Shown: positions 20,793 through 31,903, numbered from the stretch's first letter. The stretch is 56,572 nucleotides of DNA from Aplysia californica (GCF_000002075.1 NW_004797523.1:516322-572893); one strand, 5' to 3'. Numbers and translations: made by a program. Notes: generated from the letters alone by a model not told the origin.

Positions 20793-20967
20793 CAGTATAA
20801 CAGGGATAGCTCAAATTCGTCGGGACTGGCCTTTGTAGTTCGACGGATCCATAGTTCAAGGGATATCTTATAAAGATAAAGAAGAAAATGAAAAACGGGG
20901 CCGCAGGCACAGTTAGATGGATGCTTGATTTTGATTCTTCTGTGTTTGACCTATCCTTGTTATACTT
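20793..20967. mobile_element. Short pogo-like MITE (CAGTATAACA ends), copy 1
   Basis: Starts CAGTATAACAGGGATAGCTC after TA and ends CCTTGTTATACTT before TA. The interior is clearly related to the copy at 34292-34449 (GTAGTTCGA, GGGATATCTTA, AAAGAAGA motifs). Confidence 0.78.
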
Positions 20968-21449
20968 TATATATATTTTCACTAACAAATTGTTGTTGAT
21001 CATTCCAAACTGCTGAAATAACTGTAACATTTTGACACATGTTTGTTATTTGATAATAGTGCTGATTGCTTCTAACAATTTTGGAAAAAAAAGTCTACCT
21101 CTGCTTTCAAGTTCAGCATGAGAGGTTTTATTTTACCCCTCATGTTTGTGCCAGTAGCTTTTCATTTTTTTATCCGCTATCCTACATGGAGCTAATTTTT
21201 GCATTTTCATTATTTGACTAATCAGGGTTTGTATAATGGGATTATAAGGTACATGGAGATAATTTTACATTTTTATGATAAGCATTTCTATGGATTTGTA
21301 AATATTCAGTAATGATAATTAGATAGCTTGTTGCAGATCTTGTGGTTTCAGATATTCTCCACAGATATCTCTGTCTCCATGACTCTGTTGGAGACCGGTC
21401 ACTAATGTCTTTGGTGTAATTGTAATAGATAGGCTCCTTGCTTTGTGTG

Positions 21450-21625
21450 CCGGGTGGCCTCGGTAGCCTAGTGAGACTGCAGGTTTGGGGGTTCCAGCCT
21501 CAGCTTGGTTCAATGTTGTGTCCTTGGGAAAGGCATTTTGTACGGATTTACCATTTGGCTTGGTCCTTTAGGAAATGGACGTTGAACTCGGAGGTCCTGC
21601 CTCTTAAACCTAATAGTATTGACAG
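21450..21625 (+). repeat. tRNA-derived SINE with CCTTGGGAAAGGCA tail motif
   Basis: The head GGTGGCCTCGGTAGCCTAGTG is followed by GGGGGTTCCAGCC in the B-box position, then GTGTCCTTGGGAAAGGCATTT and GGAGGTCCTGCCTCTTAAAC. The body matches the SINEs near 18085, 30775 and 41780. Confidence 0.65.
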
Positions 21626-21714
21626 TAGTGTTAAACCTATACCATTTCATAATTTTTTCTATCTCTTTTGAGACACGAGTTGATTTACCCACTTGGAGGA
21701 TACTTCACTTAGTA

Positions 21715-22130
21715 TCTCCATCTTTCCAGTGTAGGCAGTCCTTCGTTGCCGAAGATGACGACGACGAAATCCTGCAGCTTACCTTTGGACGCGCATGTGG
21801 CTGTGCAATCCGGTCCTGGATGTGCCATGTCTGTTGCAGTGGGGACACTGGAATATTATGAGCTGTAGAATGAACCTGTGCATGACTTTGTTTAAAGTGG
21901 AGCTGTTGTTGCACGGTGGCAGTCCCACTCTCTCCGCCTAGGAAGCCTTTACCCAGTGGCACGGAGACCATTACGTCTGGAGACTGCCAGGCTGCAGTGG
22001 ATGGCCAGAACTTCTTTGGTGCCTTGTCCATGCCCTTATGCGCTCCACAGCACTTGCTAGTACCGCCTTCAAAACCGTTGGATCTTTCCACTGTATCAAT
22101 ATCACACATCTTCCAAGTTGGCCTCGACTA
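21715..22130 (-). mobile_element. LINE 3' remnant with CPHCNRHGTSRTGLHSHMR zinc finger
   Basis: On the - strand one frame reads FQCPHCNRHGTSRTGLHSHM, a C2H2-like finger. Such a finger is commonly encoded at the extreme C-terminus of some non-LTR retrotransposon ORF2 proteins. A different frame is open for 134 codons over the same segment, but its product shows no such motif. The copy is 5'-truncated and frame-disrupted; no reverse transcriptase core is visible. Confidence 0.55.
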
Positions 22131-22224
22131 TTAAGATCAAAGCATCCAGCCAACTAAATAATCTACCTTGTGTCCATGGGTGTGTGTATAAGATTTGCAA
22201 TTACTTTCTAACCGAGTGTGACTG

Positions 22225-22275
22225 ATACTTGTGATGTGTGTGTGTGTGTGGGTGTGTGTGTAGGTGTGTGTGTTT
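22225..22275. repeat. (GT)n microsatellite
   Basis: Interrupted GT repeat flanked by non-repetitive DNA. Confidence 0.9.
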
Positions 22276-22508
22276 CTGTGACCAATTGGTATTCCCAATT
22301 TGAATGACAGCTGAGACATACAAGATTATTCCAAATGCTTCTCCCTGTTTCAAAGAAAACTATTTTTGAATGTTTTAAAAGCGCTGAGTGATTTATGATA
22401 CAACTACTTTCGTGAAATACTTGAAATATGTGCTTGATAAATCTGAGTGTATTGACACATATGTGTTTGAGAAAAAATAATTATGTATCTGCATCTTTCT
22501 GACGGGAG

Positions 22509-22687
22509 TGGGTGGTTGGTGGGTATTCTGATGAGGTCTGCTCCTTCTTTCGTATATATATCAAACATCTATCATCCATTTCTCTCATCCTTGTTTTTTG
22601 TGTTTGTTTCTCTCTTGTAACCTCTCTTATCTTCGGCACTCATATGACCTTATTGTGGTGCAAGTGCCATAAAACTCTTACTAAAAC
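22509..22687 (+). mobile_element. SINE type C copy 1
   Basis: Reads GGTTGGTGGGTATTCTGATG and ends with the shared tail CTCATATGACCTTATTGTGG...CATAAAACTCTTACTAAAAC. Matching copies in the opposite orientation lie at 23237 (interrupted), 24501, 50681 and 51003. Confidence 0.78.
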
Positions 22688-22689
22688 AT

Positions 22690-23236
22690 TTCTGACGGGA
22701 TGTGCCCCTTGCTGCTTGAACTGACCCCTACATTCTGGGTCACAGAGGGAACCAGTGAACTCATCACTCGGTGAAGTCAACACAGCTGAAAAACTTGTGG
22801 AGAGTTCACCGAAAAAAAGTATCCAAATAGCAACGAATGCGAATTTGTCACACCACCTCCCCCGTATAATCAACGGTTGGTAACGTTCAGCGCTGGTGGG
22901 CAAGAGATTTCCGCTGTACAAAATGTTAAACAGTTTTTATATATTGCACCCAAAAATGTGTCCTCTTTAAAATGTTGAAACAGAAAGGTTAACATGTGTA
23001 GATTTTGATTGAGTAAACTCTGGTTTTGTATTTTAAAGATACTATTAATTAAAGGTTGACATGTGTGTGTTTGCCTGCCAATCCACGGTGAACTCACCGC
23101 ACGTTTTTCACAAGTTCGAGTATGTGATGAGATAACTGTGACAAGATCACTAGAGGTATGTGACAACTTCACAGTGTGACGAGTTCACTGGAAGCAGTTT
23201 ACAGACACCTATCTTTTATTTTACCAAAACTATTTA
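22690..23236. other. Non-coding stretch, no gene seen
   Basis: No exon recognised. It contains short repeated motifs of the GTGAACTCACCG and TTCACTG type, possibly an unrecognised repeat. Confidence 0.4.
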
Positions 23237-23865
23237 GTTTTAGTAAGAGTTTTATGGTACTTGCAACTCAACTAGGTTATATAAATGTCAAAGTTTAGAA
23301 ATGTTACACATGAGTAACATAAGTTATACAAAGAAAAAGACTCGGTGCTACTGACTGAAGTATCTTTAGGCCATTCTCAAAGGGGGGACATTGACCATGT
23401 TCTTATGCAGAGTAGAATTGTACTTTTGTTAATGTTCATTGTAAATGGGCTGATTCATCAATGTCTTGCTCATAACTGTGCCTGAACTGAGGGAACTGCT
23501 GCTTTTTCTTTCCTAATCCTTACTATCTTCATTTTCCCTCTACTTCTTTTGTATGTTTGTCACACTCTTGTGACTCACTATTTCCGGGGTGCCTTGATAG
23601 TTGAAGCAGACTCTGTGCTCTTGAAGTAAGAGAGATGAGCAGAGTAAGTCTGATTCCCTGTAAGGACTTCTCTGTTGACATCCACCCCTTGGGGCTCATA
23701 TGACTTTTTGTAGTTGCGAGCTCTATAAAACCTCTACTGAAACAAAACAAACAAAGAAAAGAAGGAGGAGAGATAATGACGATAGATGTTTGATAATAGG
23801 AAAGAAAGAGCAAAAAAAGCAAGCCACACTAGAGCACTCACCAACCACCCAAGCCAAAATTGTGC
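23237..23865 (-). mobile_element. SINE type C copy 2, split by a type B SINE
   Basis: The left part (23237-23339) matches type C from the GTTTTAGTAAGAGTTTTATGG tail to TTATACAAAGAAAAAG. The right part (23751-23865) resumes with ACAAAGAAAAGAAGGAGGAG and continues to CACTCACCAACCACCC. The two halves together correspond to one type C unit like that at 24501-24670. Confidence 0.85.
23340..23750 (+). mobile_element. SINE type B inserted in a type C SINE, with target duplication
   Basis: A nearly complete type B copy runs from CTCGGTGCTACTGACTGAAG to GCTCTATAAAACCTCTACTG plus an A-rich end. It is flanked by ACAAAGAAAAAG (23328-23339) and ACAAAGAAAAG (23751-23761), a target-site duplication of 11-12 bp as expected for LINE-driven retrotransposition. 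Confidence 0.85.
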
Positions 23866-23869
23866 TGAT

Positions 23870-24480
23870 GAGGGTGTAACACACCAATGAGAGGACGGGA
23901 CGGGCTGTGTTTTTGGAAACTACTGTGCAGCCTGCTCAAGGACTTCACAAGATGGCTGTCTCTTTTATGACTCGAGTTATTTCACTAGACTCTTCAAAGA
24001 AATGTCTACATTATAATATCTTTAAATTGAAATTTTGGATTTCAGTCTTTTAAAAATTACTTTTACAATACATTTTTTTTTTCAGGATTTATTTAAAAGA
24101 ATTGCTATTTTTGGGGATTTGTTTGCTTCAATAGGTTAAGCTTTTTACCTTCGTTCAGTGTGTGTCATTTAGTCATTAGTTTTAAATCCTGAAGACAGTC
24201 ATGTAAGAATCTTTGTCGACTTCTTTCAGAACATGAACAAATTCCTTGCCACTGAGCAGCACTAGGTTTACCGAGTTGCAGGTAGCCCATAGTGAAGGCA
24301 AACTGCTCATATTGATATAATGTTGATCGTAATATTTCAATAAATTACACAATGTCCCATGCTTTAGATCTACTATTAAACAGCTGATACACATTCTGCC
24401 ATCTTTTTTTCTGTATTTGTTCACATTTGTTGCATATGTTTAATATGAAAACAGATGTTCATGTATATTGCTTAACCGTT
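23870..24480. other. Non-coding stretch, no gene seen
   Basis: No exon, RNA gene or recognisable repeat. Confidence 0.45.
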
Positions 24481-24500
24481 TGTTGAACATTAAAAAAAAA

Positions 24501-24670
24501 GTTTTAGTAAGAGTTTAACGGTACTTGCTACACAATAAGGTCATACGAGTGCCGAAGATTAGAGGTGTTACAAGAGAGTAACAAACACAAAAAAGGAGGA
24601 GTGATAAGGGGGATGGATGTTTGATAGGAAAGAAGGAGCAAACCACACCAGAGCATCCGCCAAACACCCG
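24501..24670 (-). mobile_element. SINE type C copy 3
   Basis: An uninterrupted copy: GTTTTAGTAAGAGTTTAACG, ATTAGAGGTGTTACAAGAGA, GGATGTTTGATAGGAAAGAA and CATCCGCCAAACACCC in order. It serves as the reference for the split copy at 23237-23865. Confidence 0.82.
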
Positions 24671-24850
24671 CTTAGAACATCTTTCTCTGTTACTTTTTAA
24701 AACTGTTCAGTCAAAATGTTCCAAGATGGCCGCTCGTTGTCGAGGAGAAAAGTGATTGCTTTCAGATAGATGAATGTCTTGGACAATGTCTTTATCATAG
24801 CAGAAAAAACAGGGGGGGGGGGAGGGGGGGAGGCCCTTTAAACTTACAAT

Positions 24851-25089
24851 TGGTCTTTTTTAAGGACAAGCGGGCTAACCCAGATTTCAGGGTTTTCCAG
24901 AAATCTTGACCAACATCAAAAGTGGGCATTGCTCTATAGGACAAGTTTGGTTTCAATGGTGGGTATGTTCCTTTGGTTATAGAGAAAACTTTTCTTTTAA
25001 AAAGAAACTAAACAAGGGGCAAAAACTTTACCTTCTATTTTCTCAAAACAGCATTTTTCGGGATAGCCCCCTTGTGCTAAAAGCAACCA
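24851..25089 (+). mobile_element. 250-bp MITE family 'GGTCGC', copy 2
   Basis: Ends TGGTCTTTTTTAAGGACAAG and CCTTGTGCTAAAAGCAACCA. The flanks ACAAT and ATTGT extend the symmetry. The interior AGATTTCAGGGTTTTCCAGA and GGTTATAGAGAAAACTTTTC match the other copies. Confidence 0.85.
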
Positions 25090-25094
25090 ATTGT

Positions 25095-26260
25095 CTTAGA
25101 CAGACAATTGTAAAAACCTGTGTATATCCTCAGATGGAAGGCTAACAGGACTTCACAATTCTTTCACTTGAGTTGACGTCTATGCCTTTGGGAACATGTG
25201 ATGTTGCACCTTGTGTGGTACATACCCCAAATAAAAGTTATTTGGTAATCGTAATAACAAAAAGAGTAATAATACATGTCAATGATAACGATAGACTGCA
25301 TTTAATCATTTATAAATGCATATCCTTACCCGAAAGAAGGCTTTAAGTGCTTTAAACTTTACTTCAATCATATTCCATTCTGTGACATTTCCTCAGCTTC
25401 GTGAAAACTATAGATACAATGTGCTTTTCTTACAGAGAAAAAACACTGCACCTTTTTTAAGCATTCTGTTGATGAGATAGATGACTTTGGTCTTGACAGT
25501 TATACAACTTTTCAAAAGACGTAACATAGAGAGAACAAAGCGGTAACACAAATTGAGAAGTATTTGGCTTAGCCATTTTTATTTCAAATTGTTTGCTCTT
25601 TATGTTACGATTCAATGCAAAAGAAGCCATGAATCATACATGGAGCAGAATGTCAAATGTTCAATTCTCAAGATATGCTTAAAATTTTTTCAAAAAGATT
25701 TCACATGGCAATGGAATTACGCTAATGACAGGTTTCAATACCTCCTCCATCTTCAGCAGATGGTGGCAAATCTTATGAACAGCGAACAAAGCTCTTCCAA
25801 AGAACCCCATTGAAGACATTCCTAAAATCTGGAACAAAGAGTCACAAGAACTACTTTTCCACAACTCTCGCAAGTCACACAAAAGATTTGAGTATCAGAG
25901 AAAGTAAAAGTCCATGTGCAGTACCCCAACACGCAGGGAAAGCCCATGAGCCTGGGAGTAACCCCACACTACATGAATATCTGCTCACATAGCTAGGTCA
26001 TCAAAGCATATAAATATAACCAAACACAATTCAAATAACTTCCTTCAATTGCTTAAAAATGTTGATTTCGCATGCACGAAATATAACAAATGTGCAAGTA
26101 TGCAAGATGGAAATATAAGGTTCTCCATGGTGGAGAGATATAAAAAAAACCCAACAACTGACCTCCAAATTTTATGACACCCCCCCCTCCCCCCCAGATA
26201 ATCGGTGTTATCACAGGGAGCTTTCTTCTCCAGACTCAGTTCGCTGTCAGAAGTACAGAT
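25095..26260. other. Non-coding stretch, no gene seen
   Basis: No supportable exon or repeat family. A short C run lies near 26180-26196. Confidence 0.5.
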
Positions 26261-26265
26261 GTACA

Positions 26266-26473
26266 TGGTCGCTTTTAATTAAAAGCACAAGGCCTTAAGG
26301 GGAATATCCCGGTAAATGCTGTTTTGAGAAATTCGAAGTTAAAGTTTTTGAATATACACACCAACGAAACCAAACTTCTCCAATATGTAGGGCAATGCCC
26401 ACTTTTGGTGTAGGCCAAGATTTCTGGAAACCTCCGAAATCTGGGTTAGCCCGCTTGTCCTTAAAAGCAACCA
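26266..26473 (-). mobile_element. 250-bp MITE family 'GGTCGC', copy 3 (internally shortened)
   Basis: Ends TGGTCGCTTTTAATTAAAAG and CGCTTGTCCTTAAAAGCAACCA. About 40 bp of the family interior, including the TTCTCTATAACCAAA region, is missing, giving 208 bp rather than about 250. Confidence 0.82.
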
Positions 26474-26705
26474 TATGTACCAGTGAACACTAAATCTAAC
26501 CCCGTTGATTTCCCTTCGACTGAAATAAAAATGATGAAAAAGGGAGTAAATTGCTCTCCATTCTCTAAAGCTCATAGCTTCCCATTTCAACAGGAGAACA
26601 CTTGCGCAAGGAGTAACTTGTTAAGTGCAACTGCTTTTCCTTTTCCAATGAAACAACCGAAAACAGATTCTCACTACCTTTTCATTAAATATTTCAAATC
26701 ACACA

Positions 26706-26957
26706 TGGTCGCTTTTAAGGACAGCGGGGGACCCAGATTTCGAGGGTTTCCAGAAATCTTGACCTACATAAAAAATAGGCACTGCTCTACCTAAAGGAGT
26801 AGAGGAGTAGTTTGGTTTCATTGGTGTGTATGTTTCTTTGGCTTTAGAGAAAACTCCCCTTGATTTTTAAAGAAACAGAACTAAGGGCAAAAATTTATCT
26901 TTGGTTTTCTCAAAACAGGATTTTTCGAGATAGCCCCCTTGAGCTTAAAAGCGACCA
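26706..26957 (+). mobile_element. 250-bp MITE family 'GGTCGC', copy 4
   Basis: Ends TGGTCGCTTTTAAGGACAGC and CCCTTGAGCTTAAAAGCGACCA. The interior is full length. Only about 230 bp separates it from copy 3. Confidence 0.87.
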
Positions 26958-26959
26958 TA

Positions 26960-28842
26960 TAGTATATAGGGTAAAATTTGTCAGAGCACGAGTTTCTTCT
27001 TTGTTCTTGACAGGAACATATATATGTATATATTAATCTGTCAGCAATAAATGATTAAATCTTCTGTCTTGTTGTTCAGCGATTTAAAGTAAGATGAACA
27101 TGGTTACGAAAAAACTTTTAACAAGCCATGTTTGATAGTGTATTCCCGGCCAGATGTTCAAAATACTGTATGAGCCCAAAACAAAAACATTTTACTGCAA
27201 TTTCTTAACTGTGGTAATGTTGTATATACTCCTGAAATATTTGGTCAAAATTCAAATTCTAAATGTCGAGAAACAGCAAAAGATACAAAACATAGGTATT
27301 ATTTGTAAAAGAATTTATGCAGTTTATCCCTTCTCTTTAAAAATTTTACTTTCTGGGCAGAGGACATTTTAACAGCCTGCTGATAAATAATATTATTAAA
27401 AAAAGGGTTTATGAGTGAATGACAACATCTGTAGTAAATTACCATAAATCATGAGATGAGAGAAATAAAGGTAAAAAATTAGATGGGTTTATTGACATCA
27501 GAGAAACAAAATAATCCCAGCACATTTTCATTTTCTTTCAAAAATTTTTTTTTTTGTAGTTTCACTTTTAAAGAAATGGAAGAATGAAAGCTACCAAAAA
27601 TATGAAAAGACTGAAATAAATAATTCTACAACTTACCATACATTCAACATTGGGAACCACATCGTTTTCACAAACTGTCAACAACTGTAAAATGATATAT
27701 TAAACACAAACAAAAAAACAACCAACAACTGTATTAACACATGTGCATCTTATCCAATAATATAATACTCTAGTCAATAATTAAAATATGCAACCATATT
27801 TGAGGGGGCGAGATGCAAAAGTGACATTTTGGAGAAAAAAATCTTGATATTTTTGCTTATAAAAGCACATTAATTGTAACCGGCTATCAGATGCACAAAG
27901 TGTTTTTGGCCAAAACTCAACACATTCTCCATAAAAGCCACCAAAAAATCTTTTTCCTATGTTCGTGCCTATAGCATCATTTAAATGGGCTGATTTTCTC
28001 AAAAGTGCTAAAATGGATGTAGCAGGTTTTGCATCTCAGCCCCTCATTTGATTTCTACCATTATGCACAATGCAAGGAATATTAATGTAAGTTGATAGAG
28101 AAGTTTCATCAGCATCAGTCAGAAATAGCAATTTTCTTTTTAAAAAAGCATTAGCTACTGGCAAATAAAGGCATTATTTCAATGCATGGTGTTTGTTAGG
28201 CAAGCACTTGATGTTTCTAGGTTACTTTTGAATCAGAGAAACAAAAGGATTTCATCAAAAAAAAAGAGAAGAAAACAGCTCTCTCATTTCTACACCAAAC
28301 ATTCATATTTACAAAATGTGCCTTGGTTGGTTTTAAAAGTGTATACAAACACAGCAAAAAGAAATGAAAGACGAAATGTTTTGCGTAAAACATAAATGAC
28401 ATGGAAAAAAACCAACAACAACGTAAAAGCAAAGTAAATAAATACTCTTAACAGAAATTTGAAATTTAGACAGTAAGAACAGGGTATTAACAAATAAACA
28501 GATTCTGAATGTACAGAAAGGAAATAAATGCCCTTTTATGACATAAGACTTTTACTATCATCATCATCATCAAAGGTATAAGAAGCAGTCAAGGAAGCAA
28601 TTAGTAATGGGAAAAAAATTGAGTAAACAGTAAAATGTGAGACATAAAAAAGTATGTTGAACCCACGGGCGACATCAAACACAACCAGCGAGGAATTAAC
28701 GAGTACTTAAAGATTTACACCATAAAATATGTAGGAACAAAACGTGTCTGTCATAGTAACAACATTTGTAGATTGCGGCCAGTCAGGTAGTTGTTTTCAT
28801 GTAGTCTTGATAAAACAAGCCAAGAAAAGTATAGTTTAGTAT
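26960..28842. other. Non-coding AT-rich stretch, no gene seen
   Basis: Nearly 1.9 kb without a recognisable exon, RNA gene or repeat family. A short TCATCATCA run is near 28556-28572. Confidence 0.5.
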
Positions 28843-29185
28843 TAGTAAGGTTTTATGGTGCTCGCAACTGCATGAGGTCATATGAGTGCCAAGGGGTGGA
28901 TGTCAACAGAGAAGTCTAAACGAGGAATCAGGCTTACTCTGCTCACCTCTCTAGCCTCAACAGCACAAAGTCTGCTTCGACTGTCAAGGCACCCTGGAAA
29001 TAGCAGTTTATAAGAGAGTGACAAGCATACAAAACAAGTAAAAGAAAAATGACGATGGATAAGAAAAGAAGAAGCAGCAGTTCCCCCATAAGTTGTTCCA
29101 GCACAATATGAGCATGGCATTGATAAATCAGTCCATTTACAATTCTACTGTGCATGAGAACATGTTAATATCCCCCCCTTTTGGG
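28843..29185 (-). mobile_element. SINE type B copy, shortened
   Basis: It begins (low-coordinate tail) with TTAGTAAGGTTTTATGGTGC and follows type B through AGCACAAAGTCTGCTTCGAC to TGTGCATGAGAACATGTTAA and TCCCCCCCTTTTGGGAATG. The CACTTCAGTCAG end found in other copies is missing. Confidence 0.8.
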
Positions 29186-29256
29186 AATGTAAAGGGGGGA
29201 TATTTACATGTTCTTATGCACAGTAGAATTGTAAATGGGCTAATTTATCAATGGAA
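29110..29256. repeat. Palindrome of two inverted type B segments
   Basis: GCATTGATAAATCAGTCCAT through ATATCCCCCCC at 29118-29176 is mirrored at about 29193-29256 by GGGGGGATATTTACATGTTC through TTTATCAATGG. Arms are about 60 bp with few mismatches and the loop is about 15 bp. The second arm is a fragment of a type B element in the opposite orientation. Confidence 0.85.
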
Positions 29257-29264
29257 GAGTAAGA

Positions 29265-30070
29265 AAATTTGTAGATCCATGACCAGTCAAGTGGTTGTTA
29301 CCATGTAGTCTTGACAAAACACGCCAAGTAAAGTATGCTTTACACAAGTCTGATATCTTAATAAAGAACCTTCTTTCTTTGGGGAACGAGCTCAGAAGTT
29401 TTCTTTAATAGCAGCATCTCGGAACTCTGCACAAAATGTAAACCCAATAACAATGTATGAAACATCCGTTTTTAGCAACAAGTTTTGTGAAAATAGTGAA
29501 ATGGTATAGGTTCAACGTCCCTTTCAACATAATTACAAGTTTTGTAAAGTTACATATGGACTAAGAAATGCTTTTACTTTTACCAGTTTAACTCATAACA
29601 GATGGAGCCAAAAATTCAATGTGCTTGTACTTCTTTTCTTTCTGAAAAGTGATCAAATGTCATCTGAGTATGTAAATTTGATTGACTGACAGCTATTGTT
29701 TTTAACCCCCCATCGACACAGTTTAGATCACTGAAGAGGTGATCTGCTTTGACACTGCCAGTGACAGCTGACCAGAGTGTTAAAGTTAAAGGAAACTGTC
29801 AGTTAGTTTTAGTAATGTTTTACAGCACTCGCAACTGCAAAGGAAACTGTCAGTACAGAAAGACAAAGATAATTATATTACATTAACATTTTCTTGTGTA
29901 CAAAATAAGTCCCACATCTTTTACGAGCAAGGCCAAAGAATTGCATCACAGATGTTGACTTAATCATTCATAAAAGATGAAAGAGTTGGGCCAGCTGAGC
30001 CACAGACGACTGCGCATGAATAAAAAGAATCCACATCTTCTGCAGAACCAAACTTTGTTGTCTTCATAGA
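29265..30070. other. Non-coding stretch, no gene seen
   Basis: No exon recognised. A weak fragment of the shared SINE tail (TTAGTAATGTTTTACAGCAC) lies near 29807. Confidence 0.4.
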
Positions 30071-30077
30071 TTTCTAT

Positions 30078-30650
30078 CTCAAGGGGATGTTCAAATATAA
30101 TCTTACGCCTGGAATGGGGTGGGGGGTCTTTGGCTCCTGTAAGACAAGTGTAAGGNNNNNNNNNNNNNNNNNNNNNNNNNNNNNNNNNNNNNNNNNNNNN
30201 NNNNNNNNNNNNNNNNNNNNNNNNNNNNNNNNNNNNNNNNNNNNNNNNNNNNNNNNNNNNNNNNNNNNNNNNNNNNNNNNNNNNNNNNNNNNNNNNNNNN
30301 NNNNNNNNNNNNNNNNNNNNNNNNNNNNNNNNNNNNNNNNNNNNNNNNNNNNNNNNNNNNNNNNNNNNNNNNNNNNNNNNNNNNNNNNNNNNNNNNNNNN
30401 NNNNNNNNNNNNNNNNNNNNNNNNNNNNNNNNNNNNNNNNNNNNNNNNNNNNNNNNNNNNNNNNNNNNNNNNNNNNNNNNNNNNNNNNNNNNNNNNNNNN
30501 NNNNNNNNNNNNNNNNNNNNNNNNNNNNNNNNNNNNNNNNNNNNNNNNNNNNNNNNNNNNNNNNNNNNNNNNNNNNNNNNNNNNNNNNTGGGGGGGGGCA
30601 AAAGTCCCCAAAATGGTGTAAGATTTTATTTAAACAGCCCCCTAGAAGCA
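30078..30650. repeat. Inverted repeat flanking the assembly gap
   Basis: The left arm (about 30078-30112, AAGGGGATGTTCAAATATAA then TCTTACGCC) is mirrored on the right (about 30616-30650, GGTGTAAGATTTTATTTAAA then CAGCCCCCT). About 26 of 33 positions agree by eye. G-rich sequence also lies on both inner sides. A foldback or terminal-inverted-repeat element with the gap in its middle is the simplest reading. Confidence 0.6.
30156..30588. other. Assembly gap (433 N)
   Basis: An unbroken run of N. The real size is unknown. Frames running through it are meaningless. Confidence 0.99.
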
Positions 30651-30771
30651 AGAACAGTCTTCCTGAGTCTACAATTCTTGGTCTTTGTGAGGTACCTTAT
30701 CACAAGGACAACAATGATGCAGACACACTGGATTTCTTGGCGTTATCTTCCTTCATTAGAACCCGTTCTGG

Positions 30772-30925
30772 TGGCGGTAGTCTAGTGGTTAGTTTTACTG
30801 AACTCCTAATCGTGAGGTTGTGGGTTTGGGGTTCGAGCTTCAGGACCAATGTGGTGTCCTTGGGAATGGCACTTTACACAAATCTTCCTCACTTCACCGA
30901 AGTGGGAATGGGTACCCAGCTCGGG
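30772..30925 (+). repeat. tRNA-derived SINE
   Basis: The head GGTGGCGGTAGTCTAGTGG plus B-box-like GGGGTTCGAGC is followed by GTGTCCTTGGGAATGGCACTT and GGGAATGGGTACCCAGC. The last motif recurs near 42485, and GTACCC occurs in the SINE tail near 54940. Confidence 0.65.
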
Positions 30926-30936
30926 ATATATACATA

Positions 30937-31903
30937 TCGCAACCTCAAAGCTTTCTTGTCGTATCTCCACTTTTTTTAAAACAGTGAAAACGTGACTTCT
31001 TCTTAGCTCACTCTCCGTTATGAACTTTTTTCACTGTTATTAACCCTCGTCCTGCGGGGGCCGGGTTTATGTCGTCCGATAAGCCTATTTCGGCACCTTG
31101 CCTTCTTTTCCGTCCCGCGCCAGTCTGGCCATTGGCTCGACGCACGCGCGCCGAGCATCATCTCCGTTCAATTCGTGTCTTACGTTGGACCCGCATTCAC
31201 ATAGCTCAAGTGTGTGTGCGTCAGTCTGCTTGAGTTTGTGTGCGTTTGTGACCTACTTCTAGCACCGCCTGCGTTGGTTCGTAACCGAGGCATACGTCTC
31301 ATTCAAATCACGCCAAGTTGGTAGCTCTAGATGTTCGTCCAATGAAATTAGAACAAATTGATCCACTTAGACATAAGGAGCTCGAAAGGATAGTCAGGAA
31401 ACAAGCCTTCCTTTTTCTATACAAAATCTTTCACATGAGCTTGACTTTGTATGAAATGATACTACTTGATAAAAAATAAGCTTGTTTGATAGCTTTGAAT
31501 ACCATTGTGCAGGTAAAAAGAACAATTTGAGCGCAAAACATTCAGAAATTGATCTATATTATCCCCTTTCGAACCCCAGATCATTCATAATAACAAGAGC
31601 ATCTAAAAGGGTTATTCGTAAGGGCGTAACTACTCGTAATGTCTTATCAGGTTATGAGAGGGGGTTATTCATGTGTTCGTAACACTTTATTTAAAGAAAG
31701 CTGTAAAAGATATTACATTTTCATCATCGATTAACACACGTTTCCCGGCGCGCGCGCTGTACACCAACAGTACACACTGAGTGGCTCCGGCAGCCTGCCC
31801 AGAACATCCGACGTAATCAGTTGCTGATAAGATTCGCATCTCAGCACAGACGCAGGACAAGAGTTAAAAATGGAGATATGACAAGAAAGTACTGAGGTTG
31901 CGA
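30937..31903. mobile_element. Hairpin MITE copy 2, split by a piggyBac-type element
   Basis: The left part (TCGCAACCTC...TTTTCACTGTTATTAA) and right part (TTAAAAATGGAGATATGACA...GAGGTTGCGA) together give about 143 bp matching the intact copy at 10965-11105, with TA on both sides. The split falls exactly at a TTAA that copy 1 retains uninterrupted. Confidence 0.92.
31044..31863. mobile_element. piggyBac-type non-autonomous element nested in the hairpin MITE
   Basis: It is 820 bp between TTAA at 31040-31043 and TTAA at 31864-31867. The ends CCCTCGTCCTGCG and CGCAGGACAAGAG are inverted repeats (11 of 13 match). TTAACCC-type ends are typical of piggyBac elements. There is no long frame. The left half is GC-rich (TCCCGCGCCAGTC, CGCACGCGCGCC) compared with the surrounding DNA. 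Confidence 0.92.

Noticed and set aside
21705-22109. 134-codon - strand frame as a host gene
   Set aside because: A neighbouring frame of the same segment encodes the LINE-type zinc finger CPHCNRHGTSRTGLHSHM, so the long frame is most likely an accident in a decayed LINE.
29964-30785. Long frames spanning the N run
   Set aside because: They are open only because N codons cannot contain stops.
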